A stretch of DNA of 64,000 bases, taken from contig CM036199.1 of assembly GCA_020631735.1 (NCBI GenBank), forward strand, positions 15,406,834 to 15,470,833, given 5' to 3'. The DNA is from Saccharum officinarum (Eukaryota > Streptophyta > Magnoliopsida > Poales > Poaceae). Numbering within the stretch: the first letter of the stretch is position 1; every line of letters starts with the position of its first letter. Below the pieces are notes generated by a model. It saw only the letters and a program-made list of their open reading frames with translations. It was not told where the DNA came from and did no database searches. This document shows positions 22,270 through 33,673 of the stretch, one piece after another. A program made the position numbers and the translations under genes.

Positions 22270-22380
22270 TATGATTCCTCATTCGGCTGACTGGTGGCTG
22301 GTGCTGATTTGTTGTGAGAGAAAAATACTGCTGGCTGGCTGGTGGCTGGTGTTGAAATGATGCGAGAGAAAAACACTAAC
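22270..22380. mobile_element. MITE fragment (same type as 42816-42920)
   Basis: GCTGATTTGTTGTGAGAGAAAAATACTG and GATGCGAGAGAAAAACACT flank GGCTGGCTGGTGGCTGG repeats. The GAGAGAAAAATA core is shared with the element at 42816-42920. Degraded. Confidence 0.45.
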
Positions 22381-24678
22381 GAGGCCATTGACCTGTGTGA
22401 GCTTGACCCGTTTGTTGATTCGACCATGAATCACACCACACCTGCCAGTGTGGGTTGTAATCCTGACTGTATCGGCACCAATTCGTTTCTATTATGTTTT
22501 ATTTTTTTTACATTTCTAATATGCAAAATTGATTAATCCATACCCGAGCATCACAGGCGCATCCTGACGCTGAAGACTGCTGCGCTGTTAATGATGGCAT
22601 TTGGCATGGCCCGGTGCTGTCAAGATGTTGGTTTAGAGATCAGAATGGTCAAGTCAAGTCTGACTAACCTGGCTGAACTCAGCGGCCTTCAGGCAGCTTC
22701 CGTAATAGTACTACACACGAAAAAGATGTGAAAAAAATCGTTCCGACTACGTTGATCAGCAGCCTGTTTAGTTCAGATTGGATTAATTTGTGTGTGTGTT
22801 CGGTTGGTCACGCTCACGCACTGCTGACAGACCAAATTCCCCGTCCCCGAGAGGTCGACAAAGGCGTGCTCAGTTAACTAAACTAAAATAAAATCGACGC
22901 CCTCAGCGTGTGCCAACTATCAACAACATTTTACTCCTAGGAGAGTTTAATTAATGCCTTTCGATTGCTTGGCAACACCATGTCTACCAGCGATTTTCAA
23001 GAAACAAAGTAAAGGTGATTGATTCAGTACGATGCCAGGCAGCATCATATGATATCCGCAGATTTTGTTTTTCCATCACTCATGATTCATGATGCCATAG
23101 GCTAGGAGGGCTTTTCTTGTAGCAGTAACACTCTCACCAGGCGTCCAGAGACATGGACTGCTAACTGAAAGTACAAGACTCTTTAGGAATGGGCCTAGGA
23201 TCACGTCTGATGCAGTGCAAGCTTTGTTTGTTTTTCTAAGCTTTTTCAAGGCTTTTCTCAGCTTCTGTCGAAGGGTCGGTGACACCAAGAGCCACGTCAC
23301 AAATCCCAGTCGCTGATTGATCCTTTTTTTTTTTTGCGGAAGAATGGTCAGCCGTGCAACTTTGTTTACATACAGGCAGGAGGCAGCAGTCGAAAGAAAA
23401 CCGGCAAGGGCCATTGATGAGTAGAAGCAGACGCCGAAAGGAGCTCATCTTTACTTCGTGCTGCAGCACTGTGGAGGCACGAAGCTTAACTCACTCGTTT
23501 TACGTCATCAGGAGCCATGCGCCGTGATTTGCTCGATCATTATTCAAGCAGAAGTGACCACCGGCGCCTTCTGCAATTGTGGAAATGATCAAAGACGCCT
23601 TTTTAGATGAAAATTCTAAGAAAGCCTTGATACTAGATTTGCTTGCCTGATCTAATGAAGCATGGACAAAGACTGAAAAGTCTGCTCTCTTTGTTCTGCC
23701 TTGTCAATGGTGATATTGATAGCCAGATGGGTTCTAAACAACCAAACAATCCACAGTGCTAGGAACAGGTTAGCCCCGTCCATTCTGTTTTGGACGCCTT
23801 TTACATCTATGTGCAAACAGCATTTACGTGGCATTTTTCACTGGTCGTGAGGTGATGGATAAGAAGACAAATTCTTTCGGACCTATGGACGTCGGCTGAA
23901 CTTAAAAGGTTGCTTTCTGCACTGAAAGGATTGTTGGCGAGGCATCAAAGCATGCGACTTCATATAATCATAATACTAGATTAAAAAAAAACATATTGTG
24001 GGATCTCATCTAGTTCAATGTTGAAAGGAGTATGACTTTGCCACGTCGATATATTTGTTTCTTTCTTGGCACTGGAATGCGAATGAAAGCAACGACAGCT
24101 CACTAGGTAGGACTAAGAATGCGTATCGGCAGAGCCTACCCTGCATCCCTGCCTATGTGCTCCTTTCTTGGCATTGCGTGCTAGGCAAACGAGAAAAACG
24201 CTGTGCAAGTTCATTTCATTTCCAAGCCGTGTTATGTGAAGGTTCAGAGCAGATGCCTAGGCGGAAGATTATGGTTACGATGAAGGCTCAGAGCAAACGC
24301 CTTCACTGCATGATAGAGAACATGCCGTCCTAATTATCTGCACTGACAAATGGCCGCCTTAGCAACAGTTGACTTTCCGTTATAGTTCTAGAAGTTTAAA
24401 TGTCAAAAAGGTTACGCCGAAACGTATCCAAAGTTGCACCTTCTTCCAATCTCATTATGTCACCTTCAGATGATCAGATTCGACCCCTTTTAATCATTGT
24501 GTCAGCCGTATGACTATAAACTGTTGAATTTTCAGCAGGAAAATGCCAGGTTCTGGTAAAAATTGAAATTTCAACATAAGAAAGAAGCACATCTGATTCA
24601 ACAACTTTTCATTTCTCGTGTATTCAGACGAACAGAACAGAAGTACAGAACTACAAGCAGTATATCGAAAAAAAAACA
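22381..24678. other. Intergenic between H3.3 and the coiled-coil gene
   Basis: About 2.3 kb with no gene recognised. A 112-codon minus frame at 23076-23414 has no family motif and no supporting context. The right end holds the 3'UTR of the coiled-coil gene. Confidence 0.5.
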
Positions 24679-26547
24679 CTAGAGTGTGTGTACTGGCGCT
24701 AAATTTGGCTTGTAGAAGCTTTTCCTCCTGAACAAATCACCGAACTTGCGGAATATCGGCCTCTGCTTCTTGTGCTTCATGGAATCCTCCATGTCAACGT
24801 AGTGGCTCTCGTCGACGTGATCGAACTCGTCGTCGAAGTCCTCCATCGCCGCGTCTGCTGCGGACTTGAGGTCGGCAATGTTGCTCAGCGACGCGAACAC
24901 CCGGTCCTTGGGGTTCAGGTTCCCCATCCGCGCCGACTGCGAGAGGCCCGTCTTCAGCTTGCCCGGCTCGCCGATCGAGTACCTCCGGCGGCTCGGCGTC
25001 CGTGGCTTGTCTGCCATCCACCGCTGCGACGCCGACTGCGGCGTTCCGTTCTTGCTACCAATACCATTTGCTGGCAGGCGCTGGTCGAAGCTGTAGTCCG
25101 GCGCGGGGGCGGTCTTGGCGGACGCGGGCGTGCTGCACGCCGTCGTCGTCGTGGTGGCGGCTAGGAGGCTATTGAGCTCCTTGAGGCTTCCCTGCGCCGC
25201 GGCCTCGCTGACCTTGATGCTCTCGTACTCCTGGCGGAGGCTCTGCAGCGCGCTCTCCTTGTCGGCGACGGCGTCGTTGAGGCGCGCGTTCTCGGCCCTG
25301 GCGAGCTCGAGCGAGTCCTTGACGACGTTGGCCTCGGCGACGGCCTGCTTGAGGATGTCCCGCAGGCGCGCGTTCTCGTCGCGGATGACGCGCTGCGACT
25401 CGACCAGTTTGGTGTTCTCCTGGCGCGCCCGGTTCACGTCCTCCTCGGACGCGCGCACGCAGTCGAGGAACACGCGCTCCTTGTCGCCCCACGCCGCCAC
25501 GCACTCGTCGGCCTCGAGCCTGCACCGGTCGCGCTCCGCGGACACGGCGCGCAGCGTGGCCTCGGCGTCGGCCAGCGCCGCGCGCAGCCGCTCGGCCTCG
25601 GCGTTGGCGGCCTCCAGCTCGGCCTGCGCCTCGGCGAGCCAGACCTTGACCTGCTTGGCCTCCATGGTGACGTCGGAGAGCGCGACGGAGAGGTCGTCCA
25701 GCGCCTTGCGGCTCCGCTCCTCGCCCTGCATCGCCGTCCGGAGCTCGCCGCGCAGGACCCTGATCTCCTCGTCCGCGCCGCCGAACATGAGGTCCTTGAC
25801 GCTCGTCCTCTGCTCCACGCCGCCGCGCCGGGCGGCCGCGGCCTCGAGGCTCCTGTTCGCCTGCTGCAGCGTGGCGATCTCCAGCTTGGCCTCCTCGAGC
25901 GAGATCTTGGTCTGCTCCAGCTGCTTGGTCTGGTATATCAGCGACTCCAGCATCTTGCGCTCCGACTCCTTGGACTTGTCCACCTCCCGCTCCAGAAGCT
26001 GCACCTTCTCCGCGACGGCCCTGGCGCCGTCCTCGCCGTCCCGCCTCAGGTCATCGAGCTCCCTCACGGCCCGCGCCTTCTCCTCCCGCTCCCTCCGGAG
26101 CTCCTCCTCCAGCTGCGCCACCCGCTGCTGCATCGCGCCAACGCCGCGCCGCCTCTGCTGAACAGGAGACCACCAAGAGCCGCCGCCGCCGTTAGAAACA
26201 ACAAGTTTTAATGTGTTTAATATATACCGGCCGGCGCCCCCTGATCGGTGATCACTCCCTTCCAAAGCCGTCGTCGGCTTCGTGCGTAACGTAACGTAAC
26301 GTAACGTAACGTAACGTAACGTGAGAGATGGCAACAAAATAAAAGGCAGGGCAGGGCAGTGCAGTACCTCCGGTGACGGGGACGCCTTGGAGCCGCCGCC
26401 GCCGCCGGCGGATGAGCGGCTGCGCTGGAGGCGAGGGGACGACGGCTTGCGGTATCTGGAAACGGACGACGAGGCGGTGGCGGTGGCGGTGGCACCCCTG
26501 AGCCCGGCCTCGAAGGAGCCGGATCTGCGAGGCGAATCCCAGCTCAT
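24679..26547 (-). CDS. Plant long coiled-coil protein, 552 residues, two coding exons
   Basis: Two coding exons, 26368-26547 and 24679-26157, joined over a 210-base GT...AG intron (phase 0). I start at the second Met (MSWDSPRRSGSF), since the longer frame opens with a hydrophobic stretch outside the conserved part. The N-terminus (~60 residues) is Ser/Arg/Pro-rich. Residues ~70-400 are near-continuous heptads: EEELRREREEKARAVREL, then an NTKLVESQRVIRDENARLRD block and RAENARLNDAVADKESAL. The tail is acidic (FDDEFDHVDESHYVD) followed by a basic end, FRKFGDLFRRKSFYK. This layout resembles WEB/ICR-type plant coiled-coil proteins that act as cytoplasmic scaffolds, but I cannot name the exact family. 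Very GC-rich at third positions, as in many grass genes. Confidence 0.82.
   Translation of the reverse strand: MSWDSPRRSGSFEAGLRGATATATASSSVSRYRKPSSPRLQRSRSSAGGGGGSKASPSPEVLHCPALPFILLPSLTLRYVTLRYVTLRTKPTTALEGSDHRSGGAGRYILNTLKLVVSNGGGGSWWSPVQQRRRGVGAMQQRVAQLEEELRREREEKARAVRELDDLRRDGEDGARAVAEKVQLLEREVDKSKESERKMLESLIYQTKQLEQTKISLEEAKLEIATLQQANRSLEAAAARRGGVEQRTSVKDLMFGGADEEIRVLRGELRTAMQGEERSRKALDDLSVALSDVTMEAKQVKVWLAEAQAELEAANAEAERLRAALADAEATLRAVSAERDRCRLEADECVAAWGDKERVFLDCVRASEEDVNRARQENTKLVESQRVIRDENARLRDILKQAVAEANVVKDSLELARAENARLNDAVADKESALQSLRQEYESIKVSEAAAQGSLKELNSLLAATTTTTACSTPASAKTAPAPDYSFDQRLPANGIGSKNGTPQSASQRWMADKPRTPSRRRYSIGEPGKLKTGLSQSARMGNLNPKDRVFASLSNIADLKSAADAAMEDFDDEFDHVDESHYVDMEDSMKHKKQRPIFRKFGDLFRRKSFYKPNLAPVHTL
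26286..26320. repeat. (GTAAC)7 microsatellite in the coiled-coil gene intron
   Basis: Seven perfect GTAAC units on the plus strand, entirely inside the 210-base intron. Likely length-polymorphic. Confidence 0.95.
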
Positions 26548-26559
26548 GAAACCGTATCG

Positions 26560-27198
26560 CCGGGCTAAATAGTCAAACAATAAAAGAACGCACAAACACA
26601 GGGAGTGGTGGCAACGGAGAGATCCCCGACCCCCGAGCAGAGCCGGGAAAAGAAGGATCTATAGGCAGGGAAGGAAGGGAGGCGCGCGCGCGCGTGGGCG
26701 GCCGGGCGGGAGAGGGGATGCCAGTGCCACTGCCTGAATTCTCACCTCGGCCTGGCGGACAGCATCTCGGGCACGCGGCGGGCGGCGCGGACTCCGAGGC
26801 CGGGAAAAGAAATCCGTGTCAGAGGCAGAGAACGAAAGTGAACAGCGAAGTGAGGCCACGCCGTGGGAATGGAAACGGATAGTCCTAACAAAAACAAACG
26901 GAGCCTGCGGGCTTGGATTTGTTTACATGTAGCATTGTGCGCGTCGTCGCGGCAGGCGAGGGCCGCAAATGGCGGGTCGTGGACTCGTGGGTGGGAGGAG
27001 CGCGGGAGGAGGGGCCTGCGTTTGGAGCCTGGTGCGGAGTGCGGACAAGGCGTGCGAGATGGGGTCAACGGCGGTGGTTTTTGGCTCGGTTGGCGCGGGG
27101 TTTTGGCTGGTTTTCTTTGATCGGGCACTGCGACTGTGAGTGGCCGTTTGCTGTGTGTTCCGGCGCGGGAGGGGCGCGGACCGCGGACGGGCCCCGGC
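26560..27198. promoter_or_regulatory. 5' leader and promoter region of the coiled-coil gene
   Basis: GC-rich region upstream of the minus-strand start codon. GGCCGAGGTGAGAATTC on the minus strand at about 26740-26756 could be a donor of a leader intron. No clear TATA box seen. Role is by position. Confidence 0.4.
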
Positions 27199-28717
27199 GA
27201 ATTTTTATTTTTTAATCATTTTAATCAATATTTTAATAATAACCGCTCTAAAAAAAATATTTTCAGATCCGACTCTTTTGGTCGCACCAATCCCGCTAGC
27301 GCAACCAACAATGCTATCACGCCAGCGCATGTGGTGCGGCAATATCTACCATGTTGGATGGTGTTTCCGACGTGAAAAAACTTTCGCACCACTCCGGTGG
27401 CGTGACAGTATTGTCTTCAATACGAGACAAGACTAAATTTTCGAAAAATCATAACTCTTCAATACGACGTCGGATGAAGATGATTTTTATATCAAAATTG
27501 TAGGTCTTGACGAGATCTACAACTTTCTAGTTTGAGTTTTTTTTTGCTTGAAGACGTTAAGATGCTCAAAAAAATAATATAAAATTTCAGCACCATAATA
27601 ATCGTGTACCAGCACTTGCCGTATTTAAAAAATAATATCTTTTTTGTATGGTGTCAAATGAAGATACATTTTATATCAAAATTGTAGCCCTTAATGAGAT
27701 CTACAAGTTTATAGTTTTAAGTTTTCATATTTGAGGTCAATAACTAATATAAAGTTTTAGCAGCATATTAATCGTGTATCAAAACCTATCTTTTTAGAAA
27801 AATCGTATATTTCTTATTTGATGTCACATAAAACTACTTTTTCAATAAGTTGTAGATCTCATTGGAAGCTCTATTTTTTATATAAAAAATACCTTCATTT
27901 GACACGATACAAAAACGATATTATTTTTCTAATGCGACAAACGCCAATACGCGATTATTATGCTACTGAAATTTTATATTATTTTTTTGAGTATCTTAAC
28001 GACTCTAAATGTTAAAACTCAAAACTACAAAGTTATAGATCTCACTGAGAGCTACAACTTTCATGTAAAAAGTATCTTCATTTGACAACATACCGAAACG
28101 ATATTATTTTTCTAATGCGACAAGTACTAGTACGCGGTTATTATGTTCCTGAAATATTATATTATTTTTTTGAGCATCTTAACGACTTCAAATGTTAAAA
28201 CTCAAAACTACAAAATTGTAAATCTCATTAAGAGCCAGAACTTTCATGTAAAATGTATCTTCATTTGATAACATACAGAAACGATATTATTTTTCTCATA
28301 CGACAAGCGCTGGTACGCGTTTATTATGGTGCTGAAAGTTTATATTATTTTTTTTGAGCATCTTAACGTCATCAAGTGAAAAAACTTAAAACTATGAAGT
28401 TGTAGATCTCATCGAGAGCTATAATTTTCATATAAATTTTATTTTTATCCAACGTTGTATCAAAGAGTTATAATTTTTTAAAGATTTGGTCTTGTCATGC
28501 CACTTCCGGTGACGCGACATAATAATACTATCAGCCAGCGAGAGTGGAGTGACAGCGTTTTCCACGTTGGAAACGCCATCTGACGTAGCGGATATTGCCG
28601 CGCGCATTGCATGTGGTGCGACAACGTTATTTAGTCGCGCCAGCGTCACAAAATTTTTTTTAGAAACAGTTATTATTAAAATATTAAATAATAAAGGATT
28701 AAAAATAAAAAAATCCA
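27199..28717. mobile_element. Foldback element with ~0.7 kb inverted arms
   Basis: The left arm starts AATTTTTATTTTTTAATC and contains ATATTTTAATAATAACCG and CGCACCA. The reverse complement of the right end gives GATTTTTTTATTTTTAATC, ATATTTTAATAATAACTG and CGCACCACATG in the same order, and the similarity continues across almost the whole arm to a centre near 27850. Both arms contain repeated ~190-base units (GATCTACAAC..., AACGATATTATTTTTCT..., GAGCATCTTAACG...). No transposase ORF is present. Target duplication not resolved. Confidence 0.78.
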
Positions 28718-29158
28718 CGGCCCCCCCGCCGTGTGCGTGGGCGGGTGGGTTGCCTGCCGGCGGCCGACCGGCGCGTGGAGGGCCGGGTTTTTAATGGGCG
28801 GGAGTGCGGTTGCTCGGTGTCCTCCTGCCTACTGTACGTGCGTGCGCCGGGGACTGTGGATTTGGTGGGGTGCGGGACGGCGGAAAAATTCCGTGGAAGC
28901 TGCGGCCACGTGAGAGGCGGCCCGTTTCAGGAGCGTGGGGCGTGGATCGCGTCGCGGTGAACCGGTGATGAGCGGTCGACGGCAGCCCGACCCGGCTGCT
29001 GATCGTTGATTGTTGAACGGGGTAGGCAGGTCCAAGTTTTTTCAGCGCATCGTTCATACACGTATCCTTTCTCTTTCTCTCTTTTTTTTCGGTTGAAAGT
29101 CCGGTGAATGAGTGAATCAGTCAATCAAATGATGACAGAGTCTCACCAAAACAAAATA
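28718..29158. other. Intergenic GC-rich sequence
   Basis: GC-rich, no gene recognised; part may belong to a longer terminus of the foldback element. Confidence 0.4.
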
Positions 29159-29396
29159 CTCCCTCCATCCCAAATTATAAGGCATTCCAGGGGGCAAGTT
29201 TGACAAAATTTATATGATAAAATAATAATATTTATGACACTAATTAAGTATCATTAGATTCTTCATTAATTATATTTTCATAGTATACCTATTTGATGTT
29301 ATAAATTTTTGTAATTTTCTCTATAATTTTGGTCAAACTTAAGATGCCAAGATTCTTCAAGATTCTTGGAATGCCTTATAATTTGGAATGGAGGAT
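29157..29396. mobile_element. Stowaway-like MITE
   Basis: After TA at 29157-29158 it starts CTCCCTCCATCCCAAATTATAAGGCATTCC and ends GGAATGCCTTATAATTTGGAATGGAGGA, giving ~28-bp inverted termini of the Tc1/mariner Stowaway type. The right terminus is slightly degraded. Confidence 0.88.
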
Positions 29397-29610
29397 CACA
29401 AAAATTAATTGCGGTAGACCATAAGAATTCCTTACTTTGACGAGTACGTACTCGTTTACTTTAGAGTTCAGACAAAGGGGAGCTCAGCTCAGAATCGATT
29501 CGCGTTGAAACAGCAGCGAGGAGTTAGAGGCTGGAAGGGGGACACCGGACACGGACAACCGACATCCACAGCATCAAAGTCGGGGCGTGAGCAGGAGTTA
29601 ATGAGCAGGC

Positions 29611-29904
29611 TAAGTGTGTGTTTAGTTTCCTATTTCATCCAAAAAATTTTGGATTTTAGCCCATCGTTTTGCAGAATGAAACTAAACATTATGCAAAATT
29701 TTTAGCAAAAAGGTATTCATTCTCTATTTTGGATTTTGGTTTCAAGAGGCAAAAAAAAAAAGTCAAAAAGCCCTCACCCACCCTATGAAAAATTTGGTAT
29801 TTTGGATGAAACTAAACACATCCATAAAATTTTTGACATTTTGTATTTCATCATTCCAAAGTAGTTGGTATTTTGTATTCCACGAGGAACTAAACACAGC
29901 CTAA
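29611..29904. mobile_element. PIF/Harbinger-like MITE with TAA duplication
   Basis: Element 29614-29901 starts GTGTGTGTTTAGTTTCC and ends GGAACTAAACACAGCC, flanked by TAA at 29611-29613 and 29902-29904. A 3-bp TAA/TTA duplication is the PIF/Harbinger signature. Confidence 0.82.
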
Positions 29905-30015
29905 TTCATTACGCCTTTTTAGGTGTGCAAGGAAGAAGGATTACAGGCGCAGCTGTCAACAATGCTGATGAGCTGAGCTATGCGACTGGGTGCTGAGATA
30001 CTTGCAGGAGGCACA

Positions 30016-33000
30016 TGTAACAGAACCGCTCAATTATACGAAATTAAGTAGAAAAAAATCATCCAACGGAAGGACAATTCAACAAATTTAAGCCCGTATA
30101 ACCCGGTAGTCCGTGAAATCTCGACGGATTTCAAACCATTTCTCATAACAACCAAGATCGTACTAAGTTTAACGGTTACCATCATAAGTTACATAAAAGT
30201 TCGCGGCATAAAATACATCGGAGTTTAAACATAGTTATTACAAACCAGGTTTGACTAAAAGTAGCGGAAGCGGTAGTTCAAATCACGCACACACACAACA
30301 TTTTAGAATAAAGTGCCAGCTTGTGATCATCTCCAGCAAAAGCATCAGACGAGAAGTACGAATGACCATTGCCCATGGTCCTATGCTTCGCCCATTGCAG
30401 GATAGAGACAGTTGATACAATAACCGTAGTACATCTGTCCATCTGCAACAAGGGGGAACAAAGCCCTGAGTACGAGAAGGTACTCAGCTAGACTTACCCG
30501 TCATAAACCAGAAATAAAAGACACCAAGGAACATGATAGGCTTTCTGGTGGGATAGCTGACTCATTTGCAAAAGACATTTTTAGCATTTAAGAAAACTTT
30601 TACAAAAGCTTTGCATCAAGTTAAATCTTTATTAACCTGTCAACTACATTTGCACCTGTACTAAAGTAGTATGTAATTAAACAGGTAATGATAACCAATG
30701 ATCATTAACAACTTTCATTACGTCATATTTCATATAACTGTCCAAGTGTTCCATCAATATTACTACGATGAAGTAGCTCAAGTCAAGTGTTCACTATCCA
30801 GTGAACGATGGCGATTCGAATCGATTATTAACCAGCTGGTAAGTTATTCCTCACATAAACCTCACCCACCCGCTAAAGTGAGGTGTTGGTCGCCGAGTCA
30901 ACCATTCAGGTAAAGTCGCGAGCTTGCCAGGAACCACTTGTACCCGGGGGCCGCCCGACTGCTCTTTGGCCTTATCATCGCGCCCCCGTATCCTGCCACT
31001 ACTGCTCCGGTACAGTGCGTTGCGGGCAATCCACTCGGCCCGAATAATCTCCCAGTTTCGCGGTCGGAAGGTACTTTATCCGGCCAGCTAAATGTGAGGC
31101 ATGCGTTCAACATGACCCGAGGGACAACAACGGACGGTCCTTAACCGACACAGACGGAAAACACTACAGTCCGAAACCCTGCAAGTTTCCGCCCGGTCTC
31201 AAATTCATTTCACACTTAGTTATACCATGACTTCATAGTCAACCAAACAGATCCAGGTAACCACCTATAGCTCGCAGGTGACAGGAAATCACCCGACTTC
31301 TACCGGTCTAAGCCAGCTAAGCATTGACTTGACTGCGGATACCAGGGTAACAAGGATATGGTATAACAAAGGTAAGCAAGGTATAATACAGCAACGTTTG
31401 CAAACAACTCCTAAATGTAATGCATCAAATTAAGTAAAGTTAATAATAAATTATTTGCAAAAACAGGAGAGAAATGCTCCGGGGCTTGCCTTTCTCGAAG
31501 GAACTTGGACGGTGATCGGGGCACTCCGGGAGATCTTCACCGACCTCTTCTTCGGCTTCTGCCACCTCCTGCTGCTGCACCTCGATCTGCTCCTCTGGCT
31601 CCTTGGGTACGACTGGGTTCTCGGTTTGCGATCCTGTATGATGCAATGTGCGTAAGTGATTATGCAAGTGTGCATCGAAGGAGATGAATGCAACGAATAT
31701 GTTGAAATGCAAGGTAGTCAACATCATCCAAGAAACTATACACTACCAGCACATGTCATCTACTGCATTCTCTTCTACTATTATTATGTTAAGTTAACCT
31801 ATCTTATGAAATACTTCAAAGATACACCAAAGCCTTACTAATTTCTTAATCACACTTAAAGCAACACTTGCTTAAACCCTAAGTAATAATAGGTTTGAAT
31901 AGCAACATATATTTCTGATGCTCCTAAAAATCTAAGAAAATTACAGTAGCATAATACTACTCTAAACAGACTACCATAAAAATTTTATGGCATTTGGATA
32001 AGTAAACTATCCTATACAAAAATGACAAGCTATAGCATAAAAATGAGCATGAAATTACTTTGTACTATGAAAAGTGTCAAACAACAGAATTAATATTTTT
32101 CCTAGGTTCTTCATAGCATACTATGACTGTACAAAAATTATCACATGCATGTTTTATACAAAGTTTGCTCTCTAGCAAAAATAACAAAAATCAGCCATTA
32201 AAGGTACTTGAACTACTTCTCCAAAGTTTTCCACAGCACATGTATGGAACATATTTTTCTTAGGAAGTACATGATATATGAAGATTAATAAACTTAAAAT
32301 CATATTTTTCTGATACATATAGGATTTACTAGCTATTTTACAAGATATCAGCAATATTAAGAATTAATTAAAGCTCTACAGAAAAGTATTCCAAAAATGA
32401 CATGCAATATTTTTAGATTGTAGATCTGGTTCCAATGAATTTAGATAATTTTATTTCACCATTTTTGGGGTACATTTAATCACCCAAACAATTTCTAAAG
32501 CATTTTTATTTCCACTTAATAAAAGAAAAGAAACTGAAAATTCTTTATTTGAAAACGGGCCGGCACAGTACGGGGCAAACGGCCCGGTCCGGCTCAGCCC
32601 AAGAACGCGCGCGCGGGAGAAAGGAAACGGGCCGTCTCCTGTTGGAGCAGGCCGGCCCAGTCGAACGCTTCAGACGCAGGTGAGCGGGGCCAGCGCGCGC
32701 GGCCGAGCCGGTGCTCGTCACCGCGGCGGCGCGACGGCCGCCGACGGCCAGCGGCTGCTTCCGTGCCCGAGCGAGCAAGGCGAGGCGCGCAACACGATCG
32801 CGGGGACACGGTGAACATCGACGCGAAATTCGATAGAGATGGGGAGGAGCGGAGGCGACGGTGGCCGGAGCGCAAGCGCGGCGGCTCCGTCACGGTGGCG
32901 CGGCGAGGAAGCCAAATTGGTGTCCTACCGGAGTGAGCAAGACGATGGTGGCGCTCATTCGGAGGAGGCAAGGGAGTGGCAAAGCTTGGTGCAAGACGGA

Positions 33001-33673
33001 TTTGGTGGCGGTGGAGGGTCGATGTCGAAACGGGGGAGCGGAGGTGGAGCTCTCGGCGGTGAGCCGCTCGCCCGCTCGGTTCTTGGAGAGGGGGAGTGGA
33101 TGGGGAGCGAGCGAGGGGGCGAGTGGAATGGAGGCCAGGCGCGCGCGGTGATTTGAGGCGGAGCGCGCGGGGTCCACGGGCGGCCACGCGGGGTGTCGTC
33201 GCCAGCATGCGGCCGCCACGCGGCGAGCGTGCTCTGCCGCGGCGGACAGTGAGGCGCGCGAGCGGGCGGGAGAAGGAGGCGGCCGCGCTGACGCGGGCCG
33301 GACCGCTGCGCTGCGCGGGCGCGCGCGCGCGGGGGTGGCGCGGGCCGCTTCGGCCGACGGGCCGAAAGGGTGGCGGCGGCCTGCTAGCGCTGAAATTGTT
33401 TTTCCTTTTTATTTTTCCAGAGAAAATTCAAATAAAATTCTATTTGCAGTTTTCAAATTCAATTTTGTGCAAGTAAACGACCTTTTCTGAAAATGGCCCA
33501 AAAATGAAAGTTGCTTAGAATTTAATTCTCTACAACTTTGCTTTTAAGACCAAAGTCCAAATCTGGATAGATTTTGATTTTTAGAATAAAAGCTAATTTA
33601 GAGAGGATTTTTGAATATTTTCAAAATACATTTTTAAAACAAATCTTTGACAAAACTTTGAGTGATTTAGTGG
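30016..33673 (-). repeat. 3' LTR of the Gypsy element, truncated by 218 bp
   Basis: Matches 38889-42540 with scattered substitutions and small indels. The part equivalent to 42541-42758, which would be the start of this LTR on the element strand, is absent and RNase H coding sequence follows directly at 33674. The ORFs in its GC-rich part (32545-33476) are shared by both LTRs and are not genes. Confidence 0.93.

Noticed and set aside
23076..23414. 112-codon minus ORF between H3.3 and the coiled-coil gene
   Set aside because: No motif, no splice or promoter context; treated as chance.
25115..26161. 348-codon plus-strand ORF antisense to the coiled-coil gene
   Set aside because: It is a GC3-driven shadow: low-complexity Ser/Arg/Ala, no domain, and exactly overlaps the real coding exon.
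27136..27436. ORFs at the left end of the foldback element
   Set aside because: Span the element boundary and contain no transposase motif.
32545..33476. Large GC-rich ORFs (up to 204 codons) in the left Gypsy LTR
   Set aside because: Repeated in the other LTR (41418-42357) with frameshifts, no motifs, GC-rich on both strands; LTR sequence, not genes.
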